NCBI RefSeq assembly: GCF_038008685.1
Contig: NZ_JBBOZQ010000001.1
Location: forward strand, 3,224,001-3,288,000
DNA: 64,000 bases
Direction: 5' to 3'
DNA from: Lysinibacillus sp. FSL W8-0992
GTDB taxonomy: Bacteria; Bacillota; Bacilli; Bacillales_A; Planococcaceae
In this document: one piece after another, positions 1 through 8,377 of the stretch
Layout: the number at the start of each line of letters is the position of its first letter
How positions within the stretch are numbered: position 1 is the stretch's first letter
Translations under genes and position numbers: made by a program
The notes under the pieces: model-generated
Told to the model about the DNA's origin: nothing
Databases searched by the model: none
What the model saw: only the letters and a program-made list of their open reading frames with translations

Positions 1-1326
1 AGATTGAGGGAAGCTACCAATCGTAGTCGTTGGAAATAGTGGTAGCTGCAGTGAACGTTGTTGTATAATCTGACGCGCATTAAAATCATTTTGACGTTCA
101 AAATCCTCTGTCGACACCGTTTGTATTTCTTGTTGAACAGCCTGATTATTTCGTACGGGGTGTTTTTTTAATGCTTCAATTGCCTTCATGCTCTCAGAGA
201 TAGTATGATTGGACGTATGATTTTTTTCTTTTAAATACTTAGCCACCTCTGATATTTCTGCTAATTTTTCATCAGCAAATGCAAGCGCATTTTTTAAGAC
301 AGGCTCTAATTTTGTTTCAAGTGCGGTCGAAATTGGCACATGCTGTAAGCTACATGACGATTGAACCCACAGCTCTTGTGCACTAGTCAGCTGTTCAATT
401 GCCCTAACTGTTGTACTTACCTCTGCTAAATTTGCCCTCCAAATATCTCGTCCATTAACAATTCCTACCGCCAATACTTTATCATGTGGAAAGCCAAATT
501 GACGTAGCGCCTCCATATTTTTCGTATAGCCATGAACAAAATCTAAGCCAAATCCTTGTACAGGGAGTTCAATTAGTGTGTTATAAGCTGATAACGATTC
601 AAAATAGGTTTGTAACATAATATTAGCCTCTGGTACAGCGGCTGCTAATTGTGTATATATTTCTTGCACAAGTTTTACCTCTGCCTCATCTAATGATGTG
701 ACTAATGCAGGCTCCTCTAATTGAATCCAGTCAGCACCGGCTGTTACTAGCTCTTGAATAATCTGCGCATACAGTGGTAGTAGTGCTAAAATAAACGCAA
801 CTTGTGTTACTTTATCGTAACCTTTTGTTAGCTTGCAAAATGTATATGGCCCAATTAGCGTTGGCTTTGCAGTAATGCCATATACTTCTTTAACCTCAAG
901 GAAATCTGCAAGTATTTTATTGTCTGTTAGTTGCAGAGCTTGACCTTCATATTCAGGGACAATGTAATGATAATTTGTATTAAACCATTTTGTCATTTCA
1001 CTCGCAACAGCTTCTTTATTTCCACGTGCTACCGCGTAATACGTTTGTAAGTCAATCTTTCCACCTTGCCAGCCGAAACGCTTTGGCACTAAGCCAAACA
1101 TCATCGCTGTATCAAGCATTCTGTCATACAGTGTGAAATCCCCAACTGTGACAATATCTATACCGCTATGAAGCTGCTTGTCGATACGTGCAAGACGAAT
1201 TTCTTTAATTTTTTGTAAGAAATCTTCTTCTGTAAGTTCATTTCTCCAAAATGCCTCTAATGCCTTTTTCCATTCACGGTCTTCCCCTATGTATGGGTAG
1301 CCTATTACAGTCGTTGTATACGTCAT
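1..1326 (-). CDS. metE: Cobalamin-independent methionine synthase MetE (3' part beyond window edge)
   Basis: Transfers a methyl group from 5-methyltetrahydropteroyl-triglutamate to homocysteine, the last step of methionine synthesis, in the cytosol without B12. The 442 codons present begin MTYTTTVIGYPYIGEDREWK and cover the whole N-terminal TIM barrel. They end at TTTIGSFPQS, the usual opening of the C-terminal zinc/catalytic barrel, so the catalytic Cys/His residues lie outside the window. The ATG at 1326 follows GGAGAGAAGGA. A B12 riboswitch and a terminator sit upstream, which fits a gene dispensable when B12 allows MetH to work. Frame and motifs are clear; only the missing C-terminus is unverified. 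Confidence 0.95.
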   Translation of the reverse strand, partial: MTYTTTVIGYPYIGEDREWKKALEAFWRNELTEEDFLQKIKEIRLARIDKQLHSGIDIVTVGDFTLYDRMLDTAMMFGLVPKRFGWQGGKIDLQTYYAVARGNKEAVASEMTKWFNTNYHYIVPEYEGQALQLTDNKILADFLEVKEVYGITAKPTLIGPYTFCKLTKGYDKVTQVAFILALLPLYAQIIQELVTAGADWIQLEEPALVTSLDEAEVKLVQEIYTQLAAAVPEANIMLQTYFESLSAYNTLIELPVQGFGLDFVHGYTKNMEALRQFGFPHDKVLAVGIVNGRDIWRANLAEVSTTVRAIEQLTSAQELWVQSSCSLQHVPISTALETKLEPVLKNALAFADEKLAEISEVAKYLKEKNHTSNHTISESMKAIEALKKHPVRNNQAVQQEIQTVSTEDFERQNDFNARQIIQQRSLQLPLFPTTTIGSFPQS

Positions 1327-1351
1327 ATTCCTTCTCTCCTCTGGTTTAAAA

Positions 1352-1386
1352 TAAAAAAAACCATCTTCCTTTTTAGGAAAATGGTA
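1352..1386 (-). terminator. Intrinsic terminator between B12 riboswitch and metE
   Basis: On the minus strand an 11-bp arm (ACCATTTTCCT, 1385-1375) pairs with AGGAAGATGGT (1370-1360) around a short A-rich loop, followed by eight U residues (1360-1353). It lies between the riboswitch and the metE ribosome site, so it is the likely expression platform: ligand-bound aptamer would favour termination. Confidence 0.85.
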
Positions 1387-1499
1387 GTTATTGTCTATCT
1401 AAATTAGCTATGACGAGGCGATACGATAATATATTAATTATCGTATATATTCGTTAGTCGCACAGTGCCGATTCGGTCACATCTCACCACCTATTTCCA

Positions 1500-1690
1500 C
1501 GTAGGTTATTTGGTGTGTACTAGACATTGGCAGGTCTCCTGGCTTCTCATCAACACGCCTCACAGCCTTCCCAGTTCCCAAGTGGCATATGTGATTTGCT
1601 CCGATTTACAGTTGCGGGACAGCGTCGGATTTACACCGACTTCCCTTTTAAGCCAAACTTTCATTTGGCACCAACTCTTACACAATATTC
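1500..1690 (-). promoter_or_regulatory. Cobalamin (adenosylcobalamin) riboswitch
   Basis: The minus strand carries the hallmark B12 box AGCCAGGAGACCTGCC (1544-1529), preceded by the conserved CCCGCAACTGTAAAT and GCCACTTGGGAA segments and by GGTGTAAATCCGACGCTGTC. These are the core elements of the cobalamin aptamer in the right order and orientation for metE. When B12 is present the downstream terminator should form and MetE be shut off. Confidence 0.95.
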
Positions 1691-1703
1691 AATTATGTTT
1701 CCT

Positions 1704-1733
1704 ACTATAACATATATTTTTCTGAAAAGTATA
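1704..1733 (-). promoter_or_regulatory. Candidate metE promoter (extended -10)
   Basis: Reading leftward, TGTTATAGT (1712-1704) forms an extended -10 (TGn then TATAGT) just upstream of the riboswitch. There is no good -35 at 17 bp (ATACTT). This is the only reasonable promoter upstream of the aptamer. Confidence 0.45.
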
Positions 1734-1900
1734 ACTTTTGTGAAGATATAGTAGTTTTTCTGTACAAAGTTACACTTTGAGTAATTTTCAAATGGACTAA
1801 TTGACGACATAATAATAAAACAATCTACTAATCAGAAAAGGTATTTTAAGTAATTTGTAAAAATATATAGTTATATGAAGAATGAGTGAGGAGGATTACT

Positions 1901-2263
1901 ATGATTGTCGGATTACATCACGTACAATTAACGATTCCAAAAGGTACCGAGGAGCAAGGGAAAGTTTTTTATTGCCATGTGTTAGGGCTCAAAGAAATAG
2001 AGAAACCACAATCTCTTAAAGGGCGTGGTGGATTTTGGCTACAAGTTGGTCATCACGAAGTACATGTTGGCACAGAAGACGGCTTTGATCGACTAACAAC
2101 GAAAGCGCATATTGCCTATCAAGTAGAGGATGTAGCATATTGGAAAAAAGTATTAACAGAGCATCATATCGAAATCCTTGATTCTGTTCCAATTCCTAAT
2201 TATGAGCGCTTTGAATTTAGAGACCCTTTTGGTAATCGAGTAGAAATTATTCAGCCGATTTAA
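1901..2263 (+). CDS. VOC (glyoxalase/bleomycin-resistance fold) family protein
   Basis: A single VOC module of 120 residues: MIVGLHHVQLTIPKG at the N-terminus (beta-1 with a metal-binding-type His), a central HHEVHVGTED strand and a closing FRDPFGNRVEIIQ, the usual C-terminal signature with its metal-site Glu. Such proteins are small metal-dependent lyases, dioxygenases or resistance proteins, and the substrate cannot be told from sequence. The ATG at 1901 is preferred because GAGGAGG (1889-1895) precedes it; an upstream in-frame GTG at 1886 overlaps that ribosome site. It stands alone and ends in a hairpin. Confidence 0.85.
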   Translation: MIVGLHHVQLTIPKGTEEQGKVFYCHVLGLKEIEKPQSLKGRGGFWLQVGHHEVHVGTEDGFDRLTTKAHIAYQVEDVAYWKKVLTEHHIEILDSVPIPNYERFEFRDPFGNRVEIIQPI

Positions 2264-2266
2264 ATT

Positions 2267-2301
2267 TTCAAAAAGCAGCCTTCAATGGCAGCTTTTTTAT
2301 T
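2267..2301 (+). terminator. Likely terminator after VOC gene
   Basis: AAAAAGCAGCC pairs with GGCAGCTTTTT around TTCAAT with one A-A mismatch, and the descending arm ends in a T run. Confidence 0.6.
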
Positions 2302-2690
2302 TACAGTTTAAAGTGTTGAACCTCTTTGTTTAAATTCTCTGCCATCGAAAAAAATTCCTATACCTACGTGCTTTTATAAGTACTCTTCGACTCATAAAGT
2401 TATTTTTATATCATTCTTTACCCTTATTTTATTTCTCTATTAGCACATTGCCTAGCATTGTTTCTATGAGTAACAATGCATAGTTGCTAGCGTTTTTTGT
2501 ATGCACTATTTATCAAACTGAAACATTTGTAATGAAACTGTAAATTCAAGCGGTAAAGCCTTATATATCAAGGTTTTTACATAAAGTGCGGCTCCCTGTG
2601 GAAACATTTACCTCACAGAACCCCTACTTTTTCATGCTACGATTATTGCAACAGCAAGCAAACAGATATGAATTTACTGCTCGCTTACAG
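2302..2690 (+). other. Intergenic region upstream of NlpC/P60 gene
   Basis: I find no convincing gene. A small CTGTG...CACAG hairpin lies about 100 bp before the NlpC/P60 start. The region does not match the c-di-AMP riboswitch motifs often found before cell-wall hydrolases. Confidence 0.5.
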
Positions 2691-2704
2691 GAGGTAAAAA
2701 CAGC

Positions 2705-3637
2705 ATGAAAAAACAATTTTTAAAAACTACACTAGCATTATCGATTGGATTTAGCTCATTCGGAATCGTTCAAGCATCCATTGAACCAATCAAAGTTGAG
2801 GCTGCAACGACAAATGCACAACATAATGACAAAGCTGTCGCAGCAAAGGCTGAACAACTTATTCAAACAGGAAAAAGTTTAATTGGTAAGGCTACATATA
2901 GTAATTCAGTTTACAAGTCTACATATCCTTACAAGTTTTCTTGTGCTTCATTTATTATGTATATTTTTGAACAGAATGGAGTAGATATTGGGACTTATAA
3001 TGAAAATTATATGATCCAGCAAGGGACATTTGTTCCTAAAAGCCAATTGCAAAAAGGCGACTTAGTATTCTTTAAAAGTAAAAAAACGGGCACAGACCCC
3101 GATCATGTAGGTATGTACATTGGAAATAACAAAATTATTCATATGGCTGATTCCAAGCAAAATATCGTCATTTCGGATATGAGTAGTAAGCCTTATTATA
3201 CTGACAACTACGTATCTGCACGAAGAGTATTACCAACATTACTATCGGCTAACCCTGCGACGAAAGGCGATACAGTTGTTGAAAATGCATTTACTTATAA
3301 AAATAAAGTAACAATAAGCTCATTAAATAAAGAACAAAGCTTACAATTTACAGCCCCTGGTTTCGTTGAATATGTTTATCGTAAGAGCGGTGTAAAACTT
3401 GGCGCAACAACTCTAAAAGAACAAATGGCTAAAGGAACTACGGTATCACGTGCCAATTTAAAAAAGGGCGACTTAGTGTTCTTTAATAGTGTAAAAGGGT
3501 CAAAAAACCCTTCCCTTGTAGGTATCTATGCTGGAGATCAGCGTATCATCGTTCCAACTTCAAGTGGTGTTACTACTAGAGTACTCTTTGTTGATTACTA
3601 TAAAGAGCATTATTTAACAGCAAAACGCGTATTTTAA
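2705..3637 (+). CDS. Secreted NlpC/P60 protein with one active and one degenerate domain
   Basis: A signal peptide (MKKQFLKTTLALSIGFSSFG..., probable cleavage near residue 33) precedes two tandem NlpC/P60-like repeats of about 135 residues. In repeat 1 the catalytic residues are visible: Cys80 (FSCASF), His134 (DHVGMYIG) and His146 (IIHMAD). The family cleaves peptidoglycan stem peptides, typically gamma-D-Glu-diaminopimelate bonds. In repeat 2 the aligned positions are Ala217 (FTAPGF), Leu271 (SLVGIYAG) and Val283 (IIVPTS), so it should be inactive. No SH3 or LysM wall-binding domain is seen, so the second repeat may serve binding. GGAGGT sits properly before the ATG. The gene is monocistronic. 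Confidence 0.9.
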   Translation: MKKQFLKTTLALSIGFSSFGIVQASIEPIKVEAATTNAQHNDKAVAAKAEQLIQTGKSLIGKATYSNSVYKSTYPYKFSCASFIMYIFEQNGVDIGTYNENYMIQQGTFVPKSQLQKGDLVFFKSKKTGTDPDHVGMYIGNNKIIHMADSKQNIVISDMSSKPYYTDNYVSARRVLPTLLSANPATKGDTVVENAFTYKNKVTISSLNKEQSLQFTAPGFVEYVYRKSGVKLGATTLKEQMAKGTTVSRANLKKGDLVFFNSVKGSKNPSLVGIYAGDQRIIVPTSSGVTTRVLFVDYYKEHYLTAKRVF

Positions 3638-3693
3638 GATAATCAGCTGCTATTTGACAGCACGACGTATTATCTTCACTCTATAAAAATAAT

Positions 3694-3745
3694 AAAACAT
3701 AGCATACAAGCAGTGTAATTACCACGCTTTGTATGCTATGTTTTT
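3694..3745. terminator. Bidirectional terminator between convergent genes
   Basis: AACATAGCATACAA pairs with TTGTATGCTATGTT with one bulged base. T runs flank it on both strands, so it can serve the NlpC/P60 gene (+) and the Mur-ligase gene (-). Confidence 0.8.
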
Positions 3746-3832
3746 GATATAATAAGCGGAACCTTACAACATAAGGATTCTTTCGCATAAGTAACTACTT
3801 ATGAGTAGTCGCTAGTACGGCCTTACAAAAGG

Positions 3833-5218
3833 CTATTTTTCCTTTAATTGATTAGCAAATTCAATCATGGATCGACTAGACATAGGGCCCTTTATTAATA
3901 CAATAGTATCTTTATCAAGTTTTGGTTTAAGTATTTCTAGTACACCTGTGACATCTTTAAATATATGAACTTCCGCAGTTGTTCCATCTTTTTTTGCTTG
4001 AGCTGCTATATCTTCAGCTCTTTTTCCAATCGTAATAAGCATTTGAACATCTCTCTGTGCCACCATAGAACCAATCTCACGATGATACTTTTCTTCGAAA
4101 AGACCCAATCGCTTTATATCACCTAATATAAGGATTATTTTTTTATCTTTTCCTATCGTATCTAAAACCTTTAAAGCAGCTTCAACCGATGTTGGGTTAT
4201 TCGTCCATGTATCATCTATAATGGTACTTTCACCGAGACCAGTTGAAAATTCCAGGTGCCTTGCCATCGGTTTAAATGTTTTTAAACGCGAGATTGCAGT
4301 TTGGATAGACACTCCCATCTCCTTTATAGCTGCGATAGCCGCTAGCGCATTATACACTTGATGTTCTCCGTAACCAGGTACAAAGATAGTATACTTTTCA
4401 TTAGATACTTGCAGGATAAATTTCATGCCGTTGTTCGTAAATTCAATGTTAGAAGCTTTGTAATCTGCATGTTGCTGAACGCCAATAGTAATAATTTTCC
4501 CTTTAAACTTATGCAAAGGTACTTTTTTTGTATTTTCATCATCACCATTGATGATTAACGTGCCATCCTCCGACAACCCTTCTAAAATTTCAGACTTTGC
4601 TTTTATATAGCCCTCAAGATTTTTACACCCATCTAAATGATGCACACCAATATTGGTAATAATTCCAATTGTCGGTTTGTAGATCATACATTGATGTTTA
4701 ATGTTACCTGTATTCCCCAGACCTAGCTCAAATACAGCTGCTTTCGTTGTTTTATCGATGCCCGTTAAATACGGTAAAGATTGGCGAGGCTCATTTTTGC
4801 TACTAACTGATGCCTGCACATTCCAATCTTTACTTGCAATATGTTTAATCATTTCTTTTGTTGTTGTTTTTCCACATGTTCCGGTTAATGCGACAACTGG
4901 TATATCAAAAAGGCCTCTATAGTATTCAATAAACTTCCAGTATGCCTGCAAAGTACTTTTTACTTGAATAACGGTTGTATTCTCGAATGCGTTTTTAAGT
5001 TCACTTAAAGGTTTATCTGAAATGACGAGGGATGGCCCCTTATGGTCGATTTCCTTCCAATTAATTGACTCACTTTTATTAATGAACATTAGTGTATTTT
5101 TCTGTGTCAAATCATGGCGGTTATAATAAATAGCATGTTTGACAAACCAGTGCTCAGAACCGCTTACTAAAACCCCTTGTAGTAACTTTCTAATCACAGT
5201 CACACTTATATTTTGCAC
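3833..5218 (-). CDS. Stand-alone MurF-like Mur ligase paralogue A
   Basis: An ATP-dependent amide ligase of the Mur family, 461 residues. Visible are the P-loop TGTCGKTTT (112-120), the ITNIGVHHLD segment (188-196), a Lys208-containing AKSE corresponding to the carbamoylated Lys of MurF, GEHQVYNALAAI (about 284-295) and the C-terminal domain entry DDTWTNNP (335-342), which matches MurF DDSYNANP with Trp for Tyr. The N-terminal 105 residues do not resemble a normal UDP-binding MurF domain. A housekeeping MurF role is unlikely, because a second paralogue and a fused third copy sit next to it. The start is GTG after a G-rich ribosome site. It probably joins an amino acid to an unidentified acceptor. 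Confidence 0.85.
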   Translation of the reverse strand: MQNISVTVIRKLLQGVLVSGSEHWFVKHAIYYNRHDLTQKNTLMFINKSESINWKEIDHKGPSLVISDKPLSELKNAFENTTVIQVKSTLQAYWKFIEYYRGLFDIPVVALTGTCGKTTTKEMIKHIASKDWNVQASVSSKNEPRQSLPYLTGIDKTTKAAVFELGLGNTGNIKHQCMIYKPTIGIITNIGVHHLDGCKNLEGYIKAKSEILEGLSEDGTLIINGDDENTKKVPLHKFKGKIITIGVQQHADYKASNIEFTNNGMKFILQVSNEKYTIFVPGYGEHQVYNALAAIAAIKEMGVSIQTAISRLKTFKPMARHLEFSTGLGESTIIDDTWTNNPTSVEAALKVLDTIGKDKKIILILGDIKRLGLFEEKYHREIGSMVAQRDVQMLITIGKRAEDIAAQAKKDGTTAEVHIFKDVTGVLEILKPKLDKDTIVLIKGPMSSRSMIEFANQLKEK

Positions 5219-5241
5219 GTTAACTCCGTCCCCCCTCTCAT

Positions 5242-5270
5242 TATAGTATGAAAATTGATAGCTAGAAGTT
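5242..5270 (-). promoter_or_regulatory. Candidate SigK-like sporulation promoter for Mur-ligase paralogue A
   Basis: On the minus strand AACT (5270-5267), a 16-bp spacer, then CATACTATA (5250-5242) fits the mother-cell SigK pattern mACm-N16-CATAnnnTA except for the last base of the -35. The same -10 pattern (CATATAATA, 6862-6854) occurs at nearly the same distance before paralogue B. A SigA reading (TATAAT overlap) is also possible. Confidence 0.4.
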
Positions 5271-5431
5271 TGGGTAAAGGAGCGTATCCTTCACTATTTC
5301 TAGCAACGACTATTATTTGTTGATTTACTTTATCTTTTATTCAGAGCGCTCCTTTCTAGTAGATTACTATACAATATTATTAAATGATCTCATGTGACAC
5401 AGTATTTATCCTGTTGCCATTGCATCCATCA

Positions 5432-6829
5432 TTACCTTGTATCTCTAAATGATTTTTTTATTTTTAAATCTGCTGCCAAATCGGAAATTTGTTTACTATA
5501 CATATCTCCCTTTATCAGGACAATTGTATTTTCATCTACTATTTCATGTAATAACTTATAGACGAGTGTACTATTTTTAAAAGTATAAACAGGGTCACTA
5601 AATCCTAGTTTCACTGCATGATCAGCCATAATACGGGCGTGCTCTCCTATTGTAATAAGCACATCTACACCAATACGATTGATTAACTCTCCTGCTTGCT
5701 CATGGATGACATAACCCCACGATCCTAAATCGGTAATCGTTCCAATAACGGCTATCTTTTTCCTGCCATCTCCTATTGAATTTAAGACTTTTAAAGCTGC
5801 TTCTAATGAAGTCGTTGTTAAACTCCAAGTATCGTCTATTAACAGTGAATTATTAATGCTTTCAAAAAGTTGTAGCTGCTTTTTCATTTTCTTGAATGAC
5901 GCTAATTGTTTAATTGCTAGCGAAATCGGTACATTTAATTCATTAATAGCAGCAATTGCGGCTAATGCATTATATACTTGATGCTCTCCAAATCCAGGGA
6001 CGAAAACGTCATATTTTTTCATATTGTGATGCATTGTAAACTGCATGCCATTTTCAACATACCGAATGTGGCTTGCTTTAAAATCACATGATGCATGCTG
6101 CCCGATTTTAATAATATCTCCCTTGAATTTCGACAAATCGATTTTTTTTATATTCGCATCTTCCGCATTGAGAATTAATGACCCTGCTGGATTCACAATT
6201 TCAGCCATTTCACCTTTTGCCTGTATATAACCATCTAACGTTTTACAATAGTTTAAATGGTGGGCTCCAATATTGGTAATAATGCCGATAGTCGGCTTGA
6301 AATACTTCCCTGCGTTCCTTACATCCCCAGGTGATCCAACCGCTGTTTCAAAAACTGCAACTTCTGTTTCATCATCGATGCTAAGTAAATATTGCAAAGA
6401 AGCTGTTCTAGAATTACTGCTTAAAGTAGTTGCAGCAACTTCTTTTTCGGCAGAAAGAATATGCTTAATCATCTCCTTCGTTGTTGTTTTTCCAGAGGTA
6501 CCGGTAATTGCAATAACAGGGATTTCAAATTGACTACGATAATAATGTACAAACTTCCAGTAGGCCTCATCTGCATTCTCTACTTGAATGATGATTACTT
6601 TTTGAGGAATTTCATGCTGACTATACAAACGATCTGTTACAAGTACTAGTGGGGATAGTGACTCTAGACTTTTCCAGTTGATAATGCGTTTGTTTGTAAA
6701 AAGTGCAGTATACGGTTTTTTAACTTGTTTTAGTCGATATGCGCCATACTGGATCAGCACCTCATCCGACCCTTGCAATAATTTACCTGCAGTAATCGCT
6801 GTTAAATTCTTCACCGATAGAGGCTTCAT
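5432..6829 (-). CDS. Stand-alone MurF-like Mur ligase paralogue B
   Basis: A 465-residue tandem paralogue of the next gene downstream. Both share YWKF..YYR..F.IPV upstream of the P-loop, here TGTSGKTTTKEM (109-120). They also share ITNIGAHHLN (184-192), the AKGE lysine (Lys205) and GEHQVYNALAAIAAI (281-295). The C-terminal DDTW motif (332-335) continues SLTTTS, so the Asn-Pro of the MurF/paralogue-A motif is lost, hinting at a different acceptor. A plausible product is an amide bond between an amino acid and a growing peptide or carrier. The ATG is preceded by AAAGGAG. A 213-bp gap with its own promoter-like sequence separates it from paralogue A. Confidence 0.85.
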   Translation of the reverse strand: MKPLSVKNLTAITAGKLLQGSDEVLIQYGAYRLKQVKKPYTALFTNKRIINWKSLESLSPLVLVTDRLYSQHEIPQKVIIIQVENADEAYWKFVHYYRSQFEIPVIAITGTSGKTTTKEMIKHILSAEKEVAATTLSSNSRTASLQYLLSIDDETEVAVFETAVGSPGDVRNAGKYFKPTIGIITNIGAHHLNYCKTLDGYIQAKGEMAEIVNPAGSLILNAEDANIKKIDLSKFKGDIIKIGQHASCDFKASHIRYVENGMQFTMHHNMKKYDVFVPGFGEHQVYNALAAIAAINELNVPISLAIKQLASFKKMKKQLQLFESINNSLLIDDTWSLTTTSLEAALKVLNSIGDGRKKIAVIGTITDLGSWGYVIHEQAGELINRIGVDVLITIGEHARIMADHAVKLGFSDPVYTFKNSTLVYKLLHEIVDENTIVLIKGDMYSKQISDLAADLKIKKSFRDTR

Positions 6830-6980
6830 ATCAATTCACACTCCTTTCATTTCTATTATATGAATGGACACAAAAGTTGCTTGGATGTAAACATGATACA
6901 TAACTAGAAGAAAACTATTTCACAGCATATATATAAAATGTATATTAATAATCCAAGTGCCAACTGAAGGAGTGATTATA

Positions 6981-8186
6981 CTGAAGGCAATTATATTTAT
7001 AGGTACAAACAAATCTGGATCTAGTCGTGAAGCGATAAAAGCAGCAGAAAAGTTGGGTTACTTTACGGTACTCTTCACAAACAATACAAAACAATTAGAA
7101 CAGAGAAAAGCCTACCCAGACATTCATAAAATGGTTCTTATCGACACCTCTAATATAGAAGATATGATAGAAGAAATTCACAATTTGTTTGATGCCGGAT
7201 TAGAGATAAAATCAATTGTTAGTTTTGTAGACCCCTTTGTTCATATTGCCTCTATTTTATGTGATGAATTTTGTCAAAACTATACGTCATCATCTGCTAT
7301 TGAAATGATGGAGGATAAAGAAAAAACTAGGAATATTTTAAAGGATCAACCTTATTCCCCTAAGTTTGTTCTAAAAAAACCACATGAATCATTTACAAAT
7401 AATATGGTATTTCCACTTATCGTTAAATCACCTAAATCAACAGGTTCTAAAGACGTACTGTTCGCGACAAATAAAGACCAACTCGATACACACCTTACAT
7501 TTCTCCAAAACAAAAATCCCGGGGAAACCATCATGATTGAAGAATATATTGATGGCCCTCAATATTTAGTTGAAGCTCTTGTTTATAAGAGCCAAGTTCA
7601 TACGATTGGCATTATTGAACAAGAAATCACACAAGGAAAGCGATTTATTATTACTGGCTATGGTGTACTGGCAGAAGTGCCTCCGCATATTCAAAAAGGA
7701 ATTGAAGAGGTGCTCCATTCGATCGTTGATGTATTTGATATTGAAAATGGAACATTGCATTTAGAACTTCGCTTAACTGAGAACGGTTGGAAGCTCATTG
7801 AAATAAACCCTAGAATTTCAGGGGGCGCTATGAATAACATGCTACATGCTGCATTCGGATTTAGTTATGTGGAAGAAACACTTAAGTTATTTTTAGGTGA
7901 ACAACCTAATGTAAACCCACGCCATAATAAGTACATTTTCACAAAATATGTGATTGTAGAAAGTAAAGGTGTGTTAGAAAGAGTAATTGGAAGAACAAGG
8001 GCATCAAAATCAACAGGTGTTGTAGATGTCTATGTAAAACCTAGAAAAGGAACAATTTTAACCCCGCCATTATCGATGGGGCATCGCTATGCCTACGTTA
8101 TTGCTGAGGGCAAATCGTTAGCTCAAGCTAAAAATAATGCCATAACAGCCGCTAAGGAAATCAAATTTCTAATAAAAGCCTTATAA
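6981..8186 (+). CDS. ATP-grasp ligase (carboxylate-amine ligase family), probable CTG start
   Basis: A 401-residue ATP-grasp enzyme of the PurK/BacD-like type that activates a carboxylate as acyl-phosphate and couples it to an amine. Visible are the Rossmann-like N-terminus KAIIFIGTNKSGSSREA, the ATP-grasp core FPLIVKSPKSTGSKDV, the EEYIDGPQYLVEALV hinge, and the Mg/ATP residues in LHLELR...LIEINPRISGG. The usual C-terminal beta-rich segment follows. Start: AAGGAG (6967-6972) leaves 8 bases to CTG at 6981. The in-frame GTG at 6972 overlaps the ribosome site and GTG 6957 has none. It is divergent from Mur paralogue B and shares its upstream region, suggesting a common pathway. The substrates are unknown. 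Confidence 0.85.
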   Translation: MKAIIFIGTNKSGSSREAIKAAEKLGYFTVLFTNNTKQLEQRKAYPDIHKMVLIDTSNIEDMIEEIHNLFDAGLEIKSIVSFVDPFVHIASILCDEFCQNYTSSSAIEMMEDKEKTRNILKDQPYSPKFVLKKPHESFTNNMVFPLIVKSPKSTGSKDVLFATNKDQLDTHLTFLQNKNPGETIMIEEYIDGPQYLVEALVYKSQVHTIGIIEQEITQGKRFIITGYGVLAEVPPHIQKGIEEVLHSIVDVFDIENGTLHLELRLTENGWKLIEINPRISGGAMNNMLHAAFGFSYVEETLKLFLGEQPNVNPRHNKYIFTKYVIVESKGVLERVIGRTRASKSTGVVDVYVKPRKGTILTPPLSMGHRYAYVIAEGKSLAQAKNNAITAAKEIKFLIKAL

Positions 8187-8228
8187 ATTTTTCAATACAC
8201 TTGTAAGGATTACAAATGAATCAGTTTT

Positions 8229-8258
8229 GCGGATGTAGCTTCGTCCTGCTACATCCGC
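8229..8258. terminator. Strong hairpin after ATP-grasp gene
   Basis: GCGGATGTAGC pairs perfectly with GCTACATCCGC around an 8-nt loop. The following T run is poor, so it may be a weak terminator or an mRNA 3' stabiliser. Confidence 0.5.
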
Positions 8259-8328
8259 TCTAAAATTACACATCCAAGTACGACATTCAATTAGTACATA
8301 TCATTTTAAATACAGCACAAACATAAAC

Positions 8329-8370
8329 AACCCGAGTAGTTGACCTATCAATTTGGCAACTGCTCGGGTT
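8329..8370 (-). terminator. Terminator of the ATP-grasp/Mur-ligase fusion gene
   Basis: A 14-bp stem (AACCCGAGTAGTTG / CAACTGCTCGGGTT, one wobble) begins 7 bp beyond the fusion gene's stop and is followed by a U-rich stretch on the minus strand. Confidence 0.7.
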
Positions 8371-8377
8371 ATGTTAT

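Noticed and set aside
2560..2690. Possible c-di-AMP riboswitch before the NlpC/P60 gene
   Set aside because: Context fits, but the conserved motifs are missing; only a short CTGTG/CACAG hairpin is present.
3833..6829. Housekeeping murF
   Set aside because: Two adjacent diverged paralogues plus a fused third, altered C-terminal motifs and no ddl or other division genes nearby argue against the essential enzyme.
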